Positions 9,209 through 16,937 are shown, counted from the stretch's first letter. The stretch is 64,000 nucleotides of DNA from Aggregatimonas sangjinii (GCF_005943945.1 NZ_CP040710.1:4199501-4263500), one strand, 5' to 3'. Notes: generated from the letters alone by a model not told the origin. Numbers and translations are program-made.

Positions 9209-10494
9209 CACATATCGGCGCTAAAAATGGCAAACTACTGCTCTTTGGTGGTGTGTACAGCAATCTACAGGCTTTGGAAAAATTGATTTCCATCGCGGAG
9301 ACCGAAGGCATACCGGCGGAAAACTGTATCTGTACCGGAGATATTACCGGTTATTGTGCACAACCAGAGGAAACCGTGCAGTTGTTTAAAAAATGGGGTG
9401 CCCTGGCTATCGCTGGAAATGTAGAGCTTCAGCTTGCGAACGATAGCGAAGATTGCGGTTGTGACTTTAAGGCCGGTGGGCGATGCGACAGCTTTTCAAA
9501 AATGTGGTTTCCGTATACCAAAGGTCATTTGTCCGCAGATTCCCTGCAATGGATTTCTGAAATCCCGCAAAATATTGGTTTCGATTATGCCGGAAACAAA
9601 GTAACTGTCGTTCATGGCACCCTGGCCAATGTGTCGGAATTCGTTTTTGCATCCAATGGAGAACACCACAAACGGCGATGTTTTGAAGAAACGGGAAGTG
9701 ATATCATTATCGCAGGACATTGTGGACTCCCCTTCCATAAATCGGTACAGGACAAACTTTGGCTCAATCCCGGCGTTATTGGAATGCCCGCCAACGACGG
9801 TACCACGCGCGTTTGGTATATGATTTTAGAAAGTAACGGAGATGAAGTAAACGACCTCGGGGCAAGCCCGAGAGGTATTCGAAAAGGAAAAGAACTTAGC
9901 GCATCGAGGCAAGCCTCGGAGCATTCAAATCTCGATTATCGAGTAAATTATACTCATCGGTCTTTTGAATACGATTATAAGACCGCACAACGCTTAATGT
10001 ACCAAAACCATTTGCCGGAAGCGTATGGCGACACCCTTTCCTCCGGTATTTGGGACAATATGGAAATCCTTCCCGAAATCGAAAAGATGGGGCAGGGCAT
10101 CCCGATATATTTTGATACCGACGAAAAAGAGAAAGTAGCACCTAAAAAACAGAAAAAAATGGCAGATACTTATTATGACCCTAAGGATTTGAGAAAATTT
10201 GGAAAAATAACGGAATGGAGCGAAGAGCTTGGTACTAAATTTTTCGACTACTACGGTTCCGTTTTCGAGGAAGGCGCTTTAAGTGCAAGGGAGAAGTCCC
10301 TGATTGCATTGGCCGTCTCCCACGTAGTTAAATGTCCCTATTGCATAGATGCCTATACAAAAGACGGCTTGCAAAAAGGCATTACCAAAGAAGAAATGAT
10401 GGAAGCAGTGCACGTAGGGGCTGCCATTGAAAGCGGTGCCACCCTGGTGCACGGCGTACAGATGATGAACAAGTATAATAAACTCTCTATGTAA
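9193..10494 (+). CDS. Metallophosphoesterase-like / AhpD-like fusion protein, arsenosugar-associated
   Basis: The protein is 433 residues from the ATG at 9193, inside the end of the symporter gene. Residues 1-225 resemble a calcineurin-type phosphoesterase, but the metal motifs are altered: LFGGVYSNLQAL replaces the usual D-x-H, GNVE replaces GNHE/D, and GHCGLPF replaces GHTH, while TGDITGY and VVHG remain. Residues from about 323 (MADTYYDPKDLRKFG) form an AhpD/carboxymuconolactone-decarboxylase-like domain with KCPYCIDAY; the CxxC pair is present but the usual histidine is tyrosine. This domain matches the arsenosugar-biosynthesis-associated peroxidase-like family, normally encoded near ArsS. 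The linker between domains contains a low-conservation insert of hairpin-rich DNA (9856-9947). Function is not established. Confidence 0.8.
   Translation: MDKRITHIGAKNGKLLLFGGVYSNLQALEKLISIAETEGIPAENCICTGDITGYCAQPEETVQLFKKWGALAIAGNVELQLANDSEDCGCDFKAGGRCDSFSKMWFPYTKGHLSADSLQWISEIPQNIGFDYAGNKVTVVHGTLANVSEFVFASNGEHHKRRCFEETGSDIIIAGHCGLPFHKSVQDKLWLNPGVIGMPANDGTTRVWYMILESNGDEVNDLGASPRGIRKGKELSASRQASEHSNLDYRVNYTHRSFEYDYKTAQRLMYQNHLPEAYGDTLSSGIWDNMEILPEIEKMGQGIPIYFDTDEKEKVAPKKQKKMADTYYDPKDLRKFGKITEWSEELGTKFFDYYGSVFEEGALSAREKSLIALAVSHVVKCPYCIDAYTKDGLQKGITKEEMMEAVHVGAAIESGATLVHGVQMMNKYNKLSM
9856..9947 (+). repeat. Hairpin-rich REP-like element inserted in frame in the fusion gene
   Basis: Three palindromes lie in 90 bases: ctcggg-gcaag-cccgag (9856-9872), cgaggc-aa-gcctcg (9905-9918) and ctcgat-t-atcgag (9931-9943). 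The first two share caag-containing loops. The last 20 bases recur with one mismatch at 59414-59433. The encoded peptide (about DLGASPRGIRKGKELSASRQ and on) is basic and low in complexity, lying between two conserved domains. This pattern is typical of a palindromic element that was inserted in frame; family membership was not checked. Confidence 0.5.
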
Positions 10495-10671
10495 CGAGCA
10501 GTAAGTAGTAGCAGTTGGCAGCGTCTAAATTGACTAAATGCTAATCGCTGGATATTTAAAACTAAAACGAATTTACAACGTAGGTAACTTGTAGACAATT
10601 GACATGTGCAGTTAACAATAGCGATATTTGCTCAAACTGCCCACTACAATGGCCTACTGAAAATTGAACAA

Positions 10672-11727
10672 ATGGCGACGAAATCATTAAAAGCGAAAGG
10701 CGACGAACTAGCGGTAAGCAATAAGCAGCTCGAAATTCTCAATGGAGGCATCTTTGCTGAAGGCGAACTCCCTTACTTTAAGGATAAAATAAATGAAATC
10801 GGACACTTTCCGTTGCGGCCCGCAAAATTGGAAATCCTACAGATTAATGTAGGCTATATGTGCAACCAGGTCTGCGAGCATTGCCATGTCGATGCTGGCC
10901 CCGACCGAAAGGAAATCATGACGCGGGAAACGATGTACCAATGCTTGGACGTTATTCGTAATACCGGGGCGCATACCCTGGATCTTACTGGTGGCGCGCC
11001 AGAGATGAACCCCGATTTTCGGTGGTTTGTGGAAGAGGCCGCGAAGGCTGGTATCAAAGATTTTATCGTACGGTCGAATCTGACCATCATTCGGGCGAAC
11101 AAAAAATACTACGATCTACCGGAGTTTTTTAAGAAGCACAATGTGCATGTTATTTCCTCCATGCCGCATTACACCCGTGGCAAGACCGATAAGCAACGCG
11201 GGGACGGTGTTTTCGACAAATCGATAAAAGCACTACAGGAATTGAATGCCGTTGGTTATGGTCTGCCAGGTAGCGGCCTGCGTTTGGATTTGGTCTACAA
11301 CCCATCAGGTGCCTACCTTCCCGGGGACCAAATGGCCCTGGAGGCGGACTTTAAAAAAGCGTTGAAGGAGGATTTCGATATCGTCTTCCACAATCTGTTC
11401 GCCATTACCAACCTGCCCATCGCGCGTTTTCTGGATTATTTGATCGCTTCTGAAAATTATGAGGATTATATGTATGCACTAGTTGAAGCCTACAACCCGG
11501 CCGCGGTCGAAAACGTAATGTGTACCAATACCATTTCCATCAGTTGGGATGGCTGGTTATACGACTGTGATTTTAACCAGATGTTGGATTTAAAAGTTGC
11601 CAGTAAGGTAAAGCACATCAAAGATTACAATGAGGATATTTTGAATGACCGCAATATCATCATCTCACAACATTGTTATGGCTGTACCGCAGGAGCGGGA
11701 AGTAGTTGTCAGGGGACGGTGGCATAA
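10672..11727 (+). CDS. arsS: Arsenosugar biosynthesis radical SAM protein ArsS
   Basis: The protein is 351 residues from the ATG at 10672 (MATKSLKAKG); a GTG at 10606 would add 22 unconserved residues. The radical SAM cluster motif is CNQVCEHCH with cysteines 64, 68 and 71, followed by VDAGPDRKEIM and the SAM-binding LDLTGGAPEMNP. The C-terminal DUF3641 domain holds LYDCDFNQMLDL and CYGCTAGAGSSCQG, where some relatives carry selenocysteine; here all positions are cysteine codons. ArsS of cyanobacteria transfers the 5'-deoxyadenosyl group of SAM to dimethylated arsenic, giving the arsenosugar skeleton. The ArsM methyltransferase that supplies the substrate is not in this window. It follows the fusion gene by 177 bases. 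Confidence 0.9.
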   Translation: MATKSLKAKGDELAVSNKQLEILNGGIFAEGELPYFKDKINEIGHFPLRPAKLEILQINVGYMCNQVCEHCHVDAGPDRKEIMTRETMYQCLDVIRNTGAHTLDLTGGAPEMNPDFRWFVEEAAKAGIKDFIVRSNLTIIRANKKYYDLPEFFKKHNVHVISSMPHYTRGKTDKQRGDGVFDKSIKALQELNAVGYGLPGSGLRLDLVYNPSGAYLPGDQMALEADFKKALKEDFDIVFHNLFAITNLPIARFLDYLIASENYEDYMYALVEAYNPAAVENVMCTNTISISWDGWLYDCDFNQMLDLKVASKVKHIKDYNEDILNDRNIIISQHCYGCTAGAGSSCQGTVA

Positions 11728-11728
11728 G

Positions 11729-11755
11729 GCCCCCTAGCCCCCAAAGGGGAAACTT
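11729..11755 (+). repeat. CCCC/GGGG inverted repeat after arsS
   Basis: Directly after the arsS stop lies ggccccctagcccccaaaggggaaact, with C-rich and G-rich arms that can pair as CCCC-caaa-GGGG. Similar ccctagcccc(c)aaagggg stretches are familiar between flavobacterial genes. It could act as a weak terminator or mRNA 3' stabiliser. No T-run follows closely. Confidence 0.35.
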
Positions 11756-11956
11756 TTGATATTCCCTTAAAAAGAATAGCCATTAGGTTTCAGTACCATG
11801 CCCCCAAACCGGAGCCTATACTACAAACCACTCGGTTCGTTTTTATGGTTTGAACGAAATTTCAGTCATTTGATTTCGCTACGCTATATCGTTAATTCAC
11901 AACAAAACATCGCGCTCCATATACTAAAACAAAAGTTTTCGGGTTTGTAGTAGTTC

Positions 11957-11975
11957 CCGACTTCTTAGTCGGTTT
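11957..11975 (+). terminator. Weak hairpin between arsS and the TetR gene
   Basis: The stem ccgact/agtcgg with a tctt loop is followed by only three T residues. It lies 230 bases after arsS and about 20 bases before the TetR start. It could end read-through from arsS or sit in the TetR leader. The T-run is short. Confidence 0.3.
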
Positions 11976-11992
11976 CGCATCTAACCAAACCT

Positions 11993-12619
11993 ATGTTATC
12001 GATGGAAAAAAGTATAAAACGTATGGCAACGATGAATAGAATGCAGGTTACCGGACTGGAACTATTCTACAAAAAGGGCTATTATAATACTAGCGTTGAT
12101 GATATCCTGAAAGAACTTTCGCTCTCCAAAGGAGCCTTTTATTATCACTTCGATTCGAAGGAGGATTTCTTTATCCAGATTATCGAAAATCTTGTCGTCC
12201 GAAAAGTTTATACCATGCTCATTGAGCCGATAGAAGGGCACGAACATACTTTGGATTTGATAAGCAGTTGTTTTGAAAATGCCTTGGAAACCGCCGTACA
12301 CAACGAACTTGATTTTGGGTTTGTACTCAATAATTTCGTAAACGAATTCAATGGCCGAAACGAGCATATTATGAAGCACTTGAACGAAGTGCTCAAAGTT
12401 TGGGAAGTTACTTTGGTTTCCGCGGTGCAAAGGGGTAAGTTCAATGGGCATATCGACCGTCATGTAGATGCCGAAGGTGTGGCCATTTACTTGATGAGCG
12501 CTTTTCTAGGTATTCGTACACTTATGGTCGAAACCGCGCCTAGTGCCCGAAAGTACCGTTTTATGTCTCAATTGCGCTATTATTTTAAAACCTTGGAACC
12601 TAGAACCACCTCGGTCTAA
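11993..12619 (+). CDS. TetR/AcrR family transcriptional regulator
   Basis: The 208-residue protein has an N-terminal TetR helix-turn-helix (about 15-62) reading GLELFYKKGYYNTSVDDILK then LSLSKGAFYYHFDSKEDFF, and a helical ligand-binding C-terminal domain. A second ATG at 12002 (MEKSIKRM) is an equally plausible start. Regulators of this family usually repress adjacent genes and release DNA on binding a small ligand. It lies 265 bases after arsS on the same strand and is the only regulator next to the arsenosugar-type genes, so control of that locus is a reasonable inference. Its stop is 4 bases from the stop of the convergent GT9 gene, leaving no room for a terminator. Confidence 0.9.
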   Translation: MLSMEKSIKRMATMNRMQVTGLELFYKKGYYNTSVDDILKELSLSKGAFYYHFDSKEDFFIQIIENLVVRKVYTMLIEPIEGHEHTLDLISSCFENALETAVHNELDFGFVLNNFVNEFNGRNEHIMKHLNEVLKVWEVTLVSAVQRGKFNGHIDRHVDAEGVAIYLMSAFLGIRTLMVETAPSARKYRFMSQLRYYFKTLEPRTTSV

Positions 12620-12623
12620 TCGC

Positions 12624-13664
12624 TCACGTTACTGAAAGTTCAAGTATTTTGTCAACGACCGTTTGCGGTGCAATGCTGGCAATAGCTTTTTCATACCCTT
12701 CTGGCGCTTTATTGCCGTAAACGGAGGTCGGAATCAACGGAAATTCATGTCTGTCGGCTACCAAGGTGTGTGCTTGCTGACCGAAAGGGGCAAATCCGGC
12801 AAACGGATGTGTTACACCCCAAAGCGTAACTGTCGGAATCCCGCACATAGCTGCCAAATGCGCGTTGCCACTATCCATAGCGAGCATCACATCCAAATTG
12901 CTGATCAATGCCAGTTCTTCGGCAAAACCGAGCTGACCGATGGTATTGACGCAGTCTTTTCCATCGGCAAATTGGTCTAATCGTCGCTTTTCTTCGGTAC
13001 CGCCACCAAACAAGAAAATCTTGTAGTCTCCCTTGTCTTTTAAGCCTTTGATGACTTCCCCCATTTGGGTTATCGGATACTCTTTACCCTCAAAAGCTGC
13101 GAAGGGTGCAATCCCGATTATTTTTTTATTGCCGGGGTAAAGAAGTTTAGCGCGATTTCCCGAAAGGGTTTCTTTCTTTAATAGCGTCGTTTTCTCCAAT
13201 TGAATAGGGTAACCCATTTGGGAAAATACGTCGGCATACCGTTGATGGGTCGTTCGTAATTGTGCAAAGACTTTATTCTTGCGCGCAGTAAGGGCCCTTT
13301 TCTCATTTCGACCTTTATCAATTTGATAAAAGGGTACCAAATCCAATCGAAAAAGAGGTTTCAACACATTGCTTCGGAGCACATTATGTAGGTCGGCCAC
13401 TGCATCGAACCGCATTTTTTTTAAAGCTTTGTAAAGATTCCACAGCCCTAAAAGTCCTTTGTGGGCTCCTTTTACATCAGCCTCGAAAACGGTCACATTT
13501 GACATTTGAGAAAACATGGGTGTAAAGAAGGCTCGGGTAAGCACGGTAATCTTTAGCTCAGGATAGTGCTGCGTAAGTGCCAGAAGTACAGGGACGGTCA
13601 TGGCAACATCGCCCATAGCGGAAAGGCGTATCACCAAGATATGGGCTTTGGCGTTCATCCCCAT
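12624..13664 (-). CDS. Glycosyltransferase family 9 (heptosyltransferase-like)
   Basis: The 346-residue protein has the GT9/heptosyltransferase layout: N-terminal ILVIRLSAMGDVAMTVPVL, a middle linker, and a C-terminal donor-binding half with IGIAPFAAFEGK, FLFGGGTEE, and the late LAMDSGNAHLAAMCGIPTVT followed by WG. Such enzymes add heptose or related sugars to the lipopolysaccharide core on the inner face of the cytoplasmic membrane. Its ATG overlaps the stop of the DUF4254 gene by one base (TAATG), indicating translational coupling. A second ATG six bases later is also possible. The pairing with DUF4254 is common in Bacteroidota. Confidence 0.88.
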   Translation of the reverse strand: MGMNAKAHILVIRLSAMGDVAMTVPVLLALTQHYPELKITVLTRAFFTPMFSQMSNVTVFEADVKGAHKGLLGLWNLYKALKKMRFDAVADLHNVLRSNVLKPLFRLDLVPFYQIDKGRNEKRALTARKNKVFAQLRTTHQRYADVFSQMGYPIQLEKTTLLKKETLSGNRAKLLYPGNKKIIGIAPFAAFEGKEYPITQMGEVIKGLKDKGDYKIFLFGGGTEEKRRLDQFADGKDCVNTIGQLGFAEELALISNLDVMLAMDSGNAHLAAMCGIPTVTLWGVTHPFAGFAPFGQQAHTLVADRHEFPLIPTSVYGNKAPEGYEKAIASIAPQTVVDKILELSVT

Positions 13665-14266
13665 TATTTTTGACCTCTCAACACCGGGTTTAGCTCGTCG
13701 TCATTGTACATCTTCATTTGTTTATACACTTTCATGTATTTTCTCCCTGCTTCGATATCGGCCAACAGCTGATCGATTGCTGTGGAAAGATCGGTGCGTT
13801 GTTCCAGCAACACCTTCAATTTGTCCTGGCATTTTTTGAGATGCGCTTCAGAGGCTCCTTTTCTACTAGCCTCCTCTGCCATATGGTAAATCTTCAGTGC
13901 CAAGATGGACAGCCGATCAATGGCCCAAGCCGGGCTTTCGGTGTTGATGGTCGCATTTTCCAAAGTTTCTACCGATTGGTACTTTTTTAGGAAATAACTG
14001 TCGATGTACTCAACAAGGTCTGTTCGGTCCTGATTGCTCGCATCGATTTTACGCTTAAGCGTTAGCGCTGCATCCGGTTCGATATTCGGGTCACGAATGA
14101 TATCCTCATAATGCCATTGCACCGTATCTATCCAGTTTTTACGATAGAGCAAATGTGCGATGTCGTCTTTCGGATACGGGTTTTCAAAGGACTGATATAC
14201 ATCGTCTTTTATATGATAGGTCTGAATGCTTTTTTCGAAAATACCAAAGGTGAAATCACTGAACAT
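13664..14266 (-). CDS. DUF4254 domain-containing protein
   Basis: This 200-residue soluble, mostly helical protein belongs to DUF4254. A charged N-terminal half contains LLYRKNWIDTVQWHYEDIIR at about 38-57. Its middle, around residue 120, reads DRLSILALKIYHMAEEASRK, typical of the family, with long coiled helices. It has no signal peptide and no known biochemical activity. The gene is translationally coupled to the downstream GT9 gene, which suggests a part in core-oligosaccharide assembly. Upstream is a GC-rich hairpin (14320-14337). Confidence 0.85.
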   Translation of the reverse strand: MFSDFTFGIFEKSIQTYHIKDDVYQSFENPYPKDDIAHLLYRKNWIDTVQWHYEDIIRDPNIEPDAALTLKRKIDASNQDRTDLVEYIDSYFLKKYQSVETLENATINTESPAWAIDRLSILALKIYHMAEEASRKGASEAHLKKCQDKLKVLLEQRTDLSTAIDQLLADIEAGRKYMKVYKQMKMYNDDELNPVLRGQK

Positions 14267-14319
14267 CTGTTGCTGTTTTGGGATAAAGATATCGATATTA
14301 TCTATGAAACCCTACCGCC

Positions 14320-14337
14320 GGGCACCTCCATAGGTGC
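14320..14337 (-). promoter_or_regulatory. GC-rich hairpin upstream of DUF4254
   Basis: The sequence ggcacctccataggtgcc forms a 7-bp stem with a 4-base loop in the 105-base gap between DUF6427 and DUF4254. There is no adjacent T-run on either strand, so it is not a classical terminator. It may be an mRNA processing or leader structure, or a repeat remnant. Confidence 0.3.
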
Positions 14338-14371
14338 CGCTGACTTACTAATCGGATTGTGACAAATATTT

Positions 14372-15310
14372 CTAGCGTATGATCAGGCCGATAAAAAAGA
14401 CCATAAAGGGAATAAAAATCGAAAGCATCAGAACGATTTCCTTAATGTTCGCCTTTTTGATAGACTCGACATACTTGGCCAAGAAAATGGCCGCGGGGAA
14501 GAAGGTGACCATGATGGGATATTTCCCAGGTGTAGCGATCAGCACTTCTAGCACAAGGCCTAAAAAGAATAAAAATGCGATTAAGCGGAGGGTGGCCACC
14601 TTGCCGACACCTGCTTTCCCTACACTCAGAAAGCTCATAAACCCCACAAAGGAAATCCCGATAATGTACAGAACCAGCTTAGTGCTATGAAGCCAGTTAA
14701 GAAAATACGCCTTGTCAAAAGTGTATTCCAAACGATAATGTTCTTGCAGAAAATCGGTGTTTCCCGTCAGCACCAATACACAATACATGATCATAAAAAC
14801 GGTAAACAGACCGGCCAAGGGTGCCATCCAGTTTTTTAGGTTTTTTGGCTCGTAGATATAAATGGCCAAAAAGACGACAAGCAAATAAATAAGCGCCCAA
14901 TCATAGAAAATACTGGCCGTTACGATCCAAAGGGTCGCATCGAAAATCTTAAGCCTGATGGTTTTCATTGACCGAACACTGATGAGCCTGCGCATGGTGA
15001 GAAAGAGAAAAAAGGTACAGAGCACCGCATTGTTGTCGATTAAGGTTTGTGGAAAAACCATAAGCAACATTGTAAAAAATAGAATTGCAAAGGAATGGGT
15101 ACCCGTTATTTTATTGCGCTTCACGATAAAATTAAGCACAAAAAGCCCAAAAGAAAGAATGGCCAAAATGACGAGCTGCAGCACTAATTCTTCCAAACCG
15201 TACGTTTTATCAAAGACGATAAAGTGCACGAACCAATAGAAAATGAAGATAAAGGTGATTAGAATGATATAATTAATTGGCTTTGTTTTGCCAAAAAAGC
15301 TTGAAATCAT
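14372..15310 (-). CDS. DUF6427 family integral membrane protein
   Basis: The 312-residue protein is hydrophobic throughout, with about nine predicted membrane segments starting with INYIILITFIFIFYWFVHFI. A short basic loop RRLISVRSMKTIRLKIFD lies near the middle. The opening MISSFFGKTKPINY is characteristic of flavobacterial DUF6427 proteins, which usually stand next to a DUF6341 gene, as here. Function is unknown. It diverges from the DUF6341 gene, with which it shares a 60-base intergenic region. Confidence 0.8.
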   Translation of the reverse strand: MISSFFGKTKPINYIILITFIFIFYWFVHFIVFDKTYGLEELVLQLVILAILSFGLFVLNFIVKRNKITGTHSFAILFFTMLLMVFPQTLIDNNAVLCTFFLFLTMRRLISVRSMKTIRLKIFDATLWIVTASIFYDWALIYLLVVFLAIYIYEPKNLKNWMAPLAGLFTVFMIMYCVLVLTGNTDFLQEHYRLEYTFDKAYFLNWLHSTKLVLYIIGISFVGFMSFLSVGKAGVGKVATLRLIAFLFFLGLVLEVLIATPGKYPIMVTFFPAAIFLAKYVESIKKANIKEIVLMLSIFIPFMVFFIGLIIR

Positions 15311-15330
15311 CTTTGATTTTTATATTTTTG
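15301..15330 (+). promoter_or_regulatory. Bacteroidota-type promoter for the DUF6341 gene
   Basis: A TTG at 15301-15303 is followed after 19 bases by TATTTTTG (15323-15330), matching the TTG-N19-TAnnTTTG pattern of Bacteroidota primary sigma promoters. It is the best promoter match I found in the window. Transcription would start near 15337, about 34 bases before the ATG. The -33 part lies inside the first codons of the divergent DUF6427 gene. Confidence 0.5.
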
Positions 15331-15370
15331 CGGTTCGCAATGATATTGATTTTCGTAAATATACTATAAC

Positions 15371-15592
15371 ATGAAAGCATTTTTCGAAGGCATAGAAGAT
15401 TTATTCGTAAACGTACTTTTCGCTCCCTATGATATGTTTCGTTTTATGGAAAGCTGGTGGGCCGCTAACACCATAAACTGGATTCTTGCTATCATCGGTT
15501 CGGTCGCTTTCGTGTATTGGATGCTCGAACTCAAGAAGTATGATGACAAGGGCGAAGAGGATAAGAGTGTAACTTCTCATTCCTACCTATAG
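15371..15592 (+). CDS. DUF6341 family small membrane protein
   Basis: This is a 73-residue protein with one transmembrane helix (about 36-51, WILAIIGSVAFVYWML) after an amphipathic N-terminus reading GIEDLFVNVLFAPYDMFRFM. The C-terminus is acidic and soluble. The sequence and size match DUF6341, a conserved flavobacterial protein of unknown function found beside DUF6427. The start is supported by the well-placed promoter upstream. It converges with purD. Confidence 0.85.
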   Translation: MKAFFEGIEDLFVNVLFAPYDMFRFMESWWAANTINWILAIIGSVAFVYWMLELKKYDDKGEEDKSVTSHSYL

Positions 15593-15654
15593 TATCCCCT
15601 ACCTTAAAGCCCTTTCAGCCTAATACATTGTGTTAAGTCTAGTTGTGAAAAGTG

Positions 15655-16926
15655 CTAGAGATCGAATCCTAAATCGGTTCGGTAATTCATTCCTTCAAAG
15701 GATATTTTTGCAATGTTGCCGTAGGAAGTTTTGAGCGCTTCCTTAAATTCTTCTCCGAATGAAGTGATGGCCATAACACGCCCCCCATTCGTTACTACCT
15801 TCCCATCTTGATGCTTAGTCCCTGCATGGAATACCAACGATTCCTTTACGGTTTCAACGCCAGTAATTGCTTTTCCCTTTTCATAAGCCTCTGGATAGCC
15901 CCCCGAAACCAACATCACCGTTGTTGCGGTACGTTCGTCGATCTTTAAATCGATGGTATCCAGAGTTTCATTGGCGACCGCCTGAAAAAGCTCCACAAAG
16001 TCATTTTGAATTCTAGGGACTACTACTTCGGTTTCGGGATCTCCCAAGCGTACGTTGTATTCGATTACCCTGGGTTCATCACCTACCTTTATCAAACCGA
16101 TAAAAATGAAACCCTTGTAGGGGAGCTTATCCTTTTTAAGGCCTTCTACAGTCGGTTTTACGATGCGGTCGTGTATTTTCCCCATAAATTCCGCATCGGC
16201 AAAAGGAACGGGCGAAATAGCACCCATACCGCCCGTATTCAATCCGGTATCTCCCTCTCCGATCCGCTTATAGTCTTTGGCCGTCGGCAAAACTTTGTAA
16301 CCCTTGCCATCGGTAAGCACGAAAACGCTTAACTCTATGCCGTCTAAAAATTCTTCTATGACCACCGTAGTGCTGGCTTTGCCGAATTTCGCATCGATCA
16401 ACATGGTCTTTAGTTCGCTTTTGGCCTCCTGTAAATCATTTAAGATCAACACGCCCTTTCCTGCTGCCAAACCATCGGCTTTGAGTACGTACGGAGGGGC
16501 AAGGCTTTCTAAAAATGCGTAGCCCTGTTCCAAACTTGCGGAAGTAAAGCTTTGATACGCAGCGGTGGGGATATGATGGCGCATCATGAATTCCTTGGCG
16601 AACTCTTTACTTCCTTCTAAAGTAGCGGCAGCTTTTTGGGGACCAATAACCCCAACCTTCTGCAATTGGGCGTCGTTGAGAAAAAAGTCGTGAACCCCAT
16701 TGACCAAGGGGTCTTCCGGACCAACTACGACGAGGTCGATATTTTCGCTAAGAACCAATTTCTTGATTCCCTCAAAATCGTTTACACCAATCGGTATGTT
16801 CGTAGCGATTTGCGAAGTACCGGCATTACCGGGTGCCACAACTAATTTTTTTAATTTCGGACTCTGTGTCAACTTCCAAGCTAAAGTATGTTCACGGCCT
16901 CCCGCGCCAAGGATAAGGATGTTCAT
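15655..16926 (-). CDS. purD: Phosphoribosylamine--glycine ligase
   Basis: The 423-residue cytoplasmic enzyme joins phosphoribosylamine and glycine using ATP, the second step of purine synthesis. The N-terminal domain starts MNILILGAGGREHTLAWKL and has VVAPGNAGT. The ATP-grasp domain (about 105-325) includes VLKADGLAAGKGVLI, and GGMGAISPVPF and EYNVRLGDPETEVV are near its end. Length is typical. It lies 33 bases downstream of the UDP-xylose synthase gene in the same orientation, but a possible -7 box in that gap suggests separate transcription. Confidence 0.97.
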   Translation of the reverse strand: MNILILGAGGREHTLAWKLTQSPKLKKLVVAPGNAGTSQIATNIPIGVNDFEGIKKLVLSENIDLVVVGPEDPLVNGVHDFFLNDAQLQKVGVIGPQKAAATLEGSKEFAKEFMMRHHIPTAAYQSFTSASLEQGYAFLESLAPPYVLKADGLAAGKGVLILNDLQEAKSELKTMLIDAKFGKASTTVVIEEFLDGIELSVFVLTDGKGYKVLPTAKDYKRIGEGDTGLNTGGMGAISPVPFADAEFMGKIHDRIVKPTVEGLKKDKLPYKGFIFIGLIKVGDEPRVIEYNVRLGDPETEVVVPRIQNDFVELFQAVANETLDTIDLKIDERTATTVMLVSGGYPEAYEKGKAITGVETVKESLVFHAGTKHQDGKVVTNGGRVMAITSFGEEFKEALKTSYGNIAKISFEGMNYRTDLGFDL

Positions 16927-16937
16927 GAGATATTCTT

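Noticed and set aside
9193-10494. Two separate genes or a frameshift instead of a fusion
   Set aside because: The reading frame is open through the linker without stop codons, so a single fused product is the simplest reading. An internal start is noted as a finding.
11640-11727. Possible selenocysteine in ArsS
   Set aside because: Some relatives carry it in the C-terminal motif, but all relevant codons here are TGT/TGC cysteine and there is no in-frame TGA.
14111-14362. 83-codon + strand frame over the DUF4254 start
   Set aside because: It overlaps the N-terminal coding of DUF4254 and has no recognisable domain.
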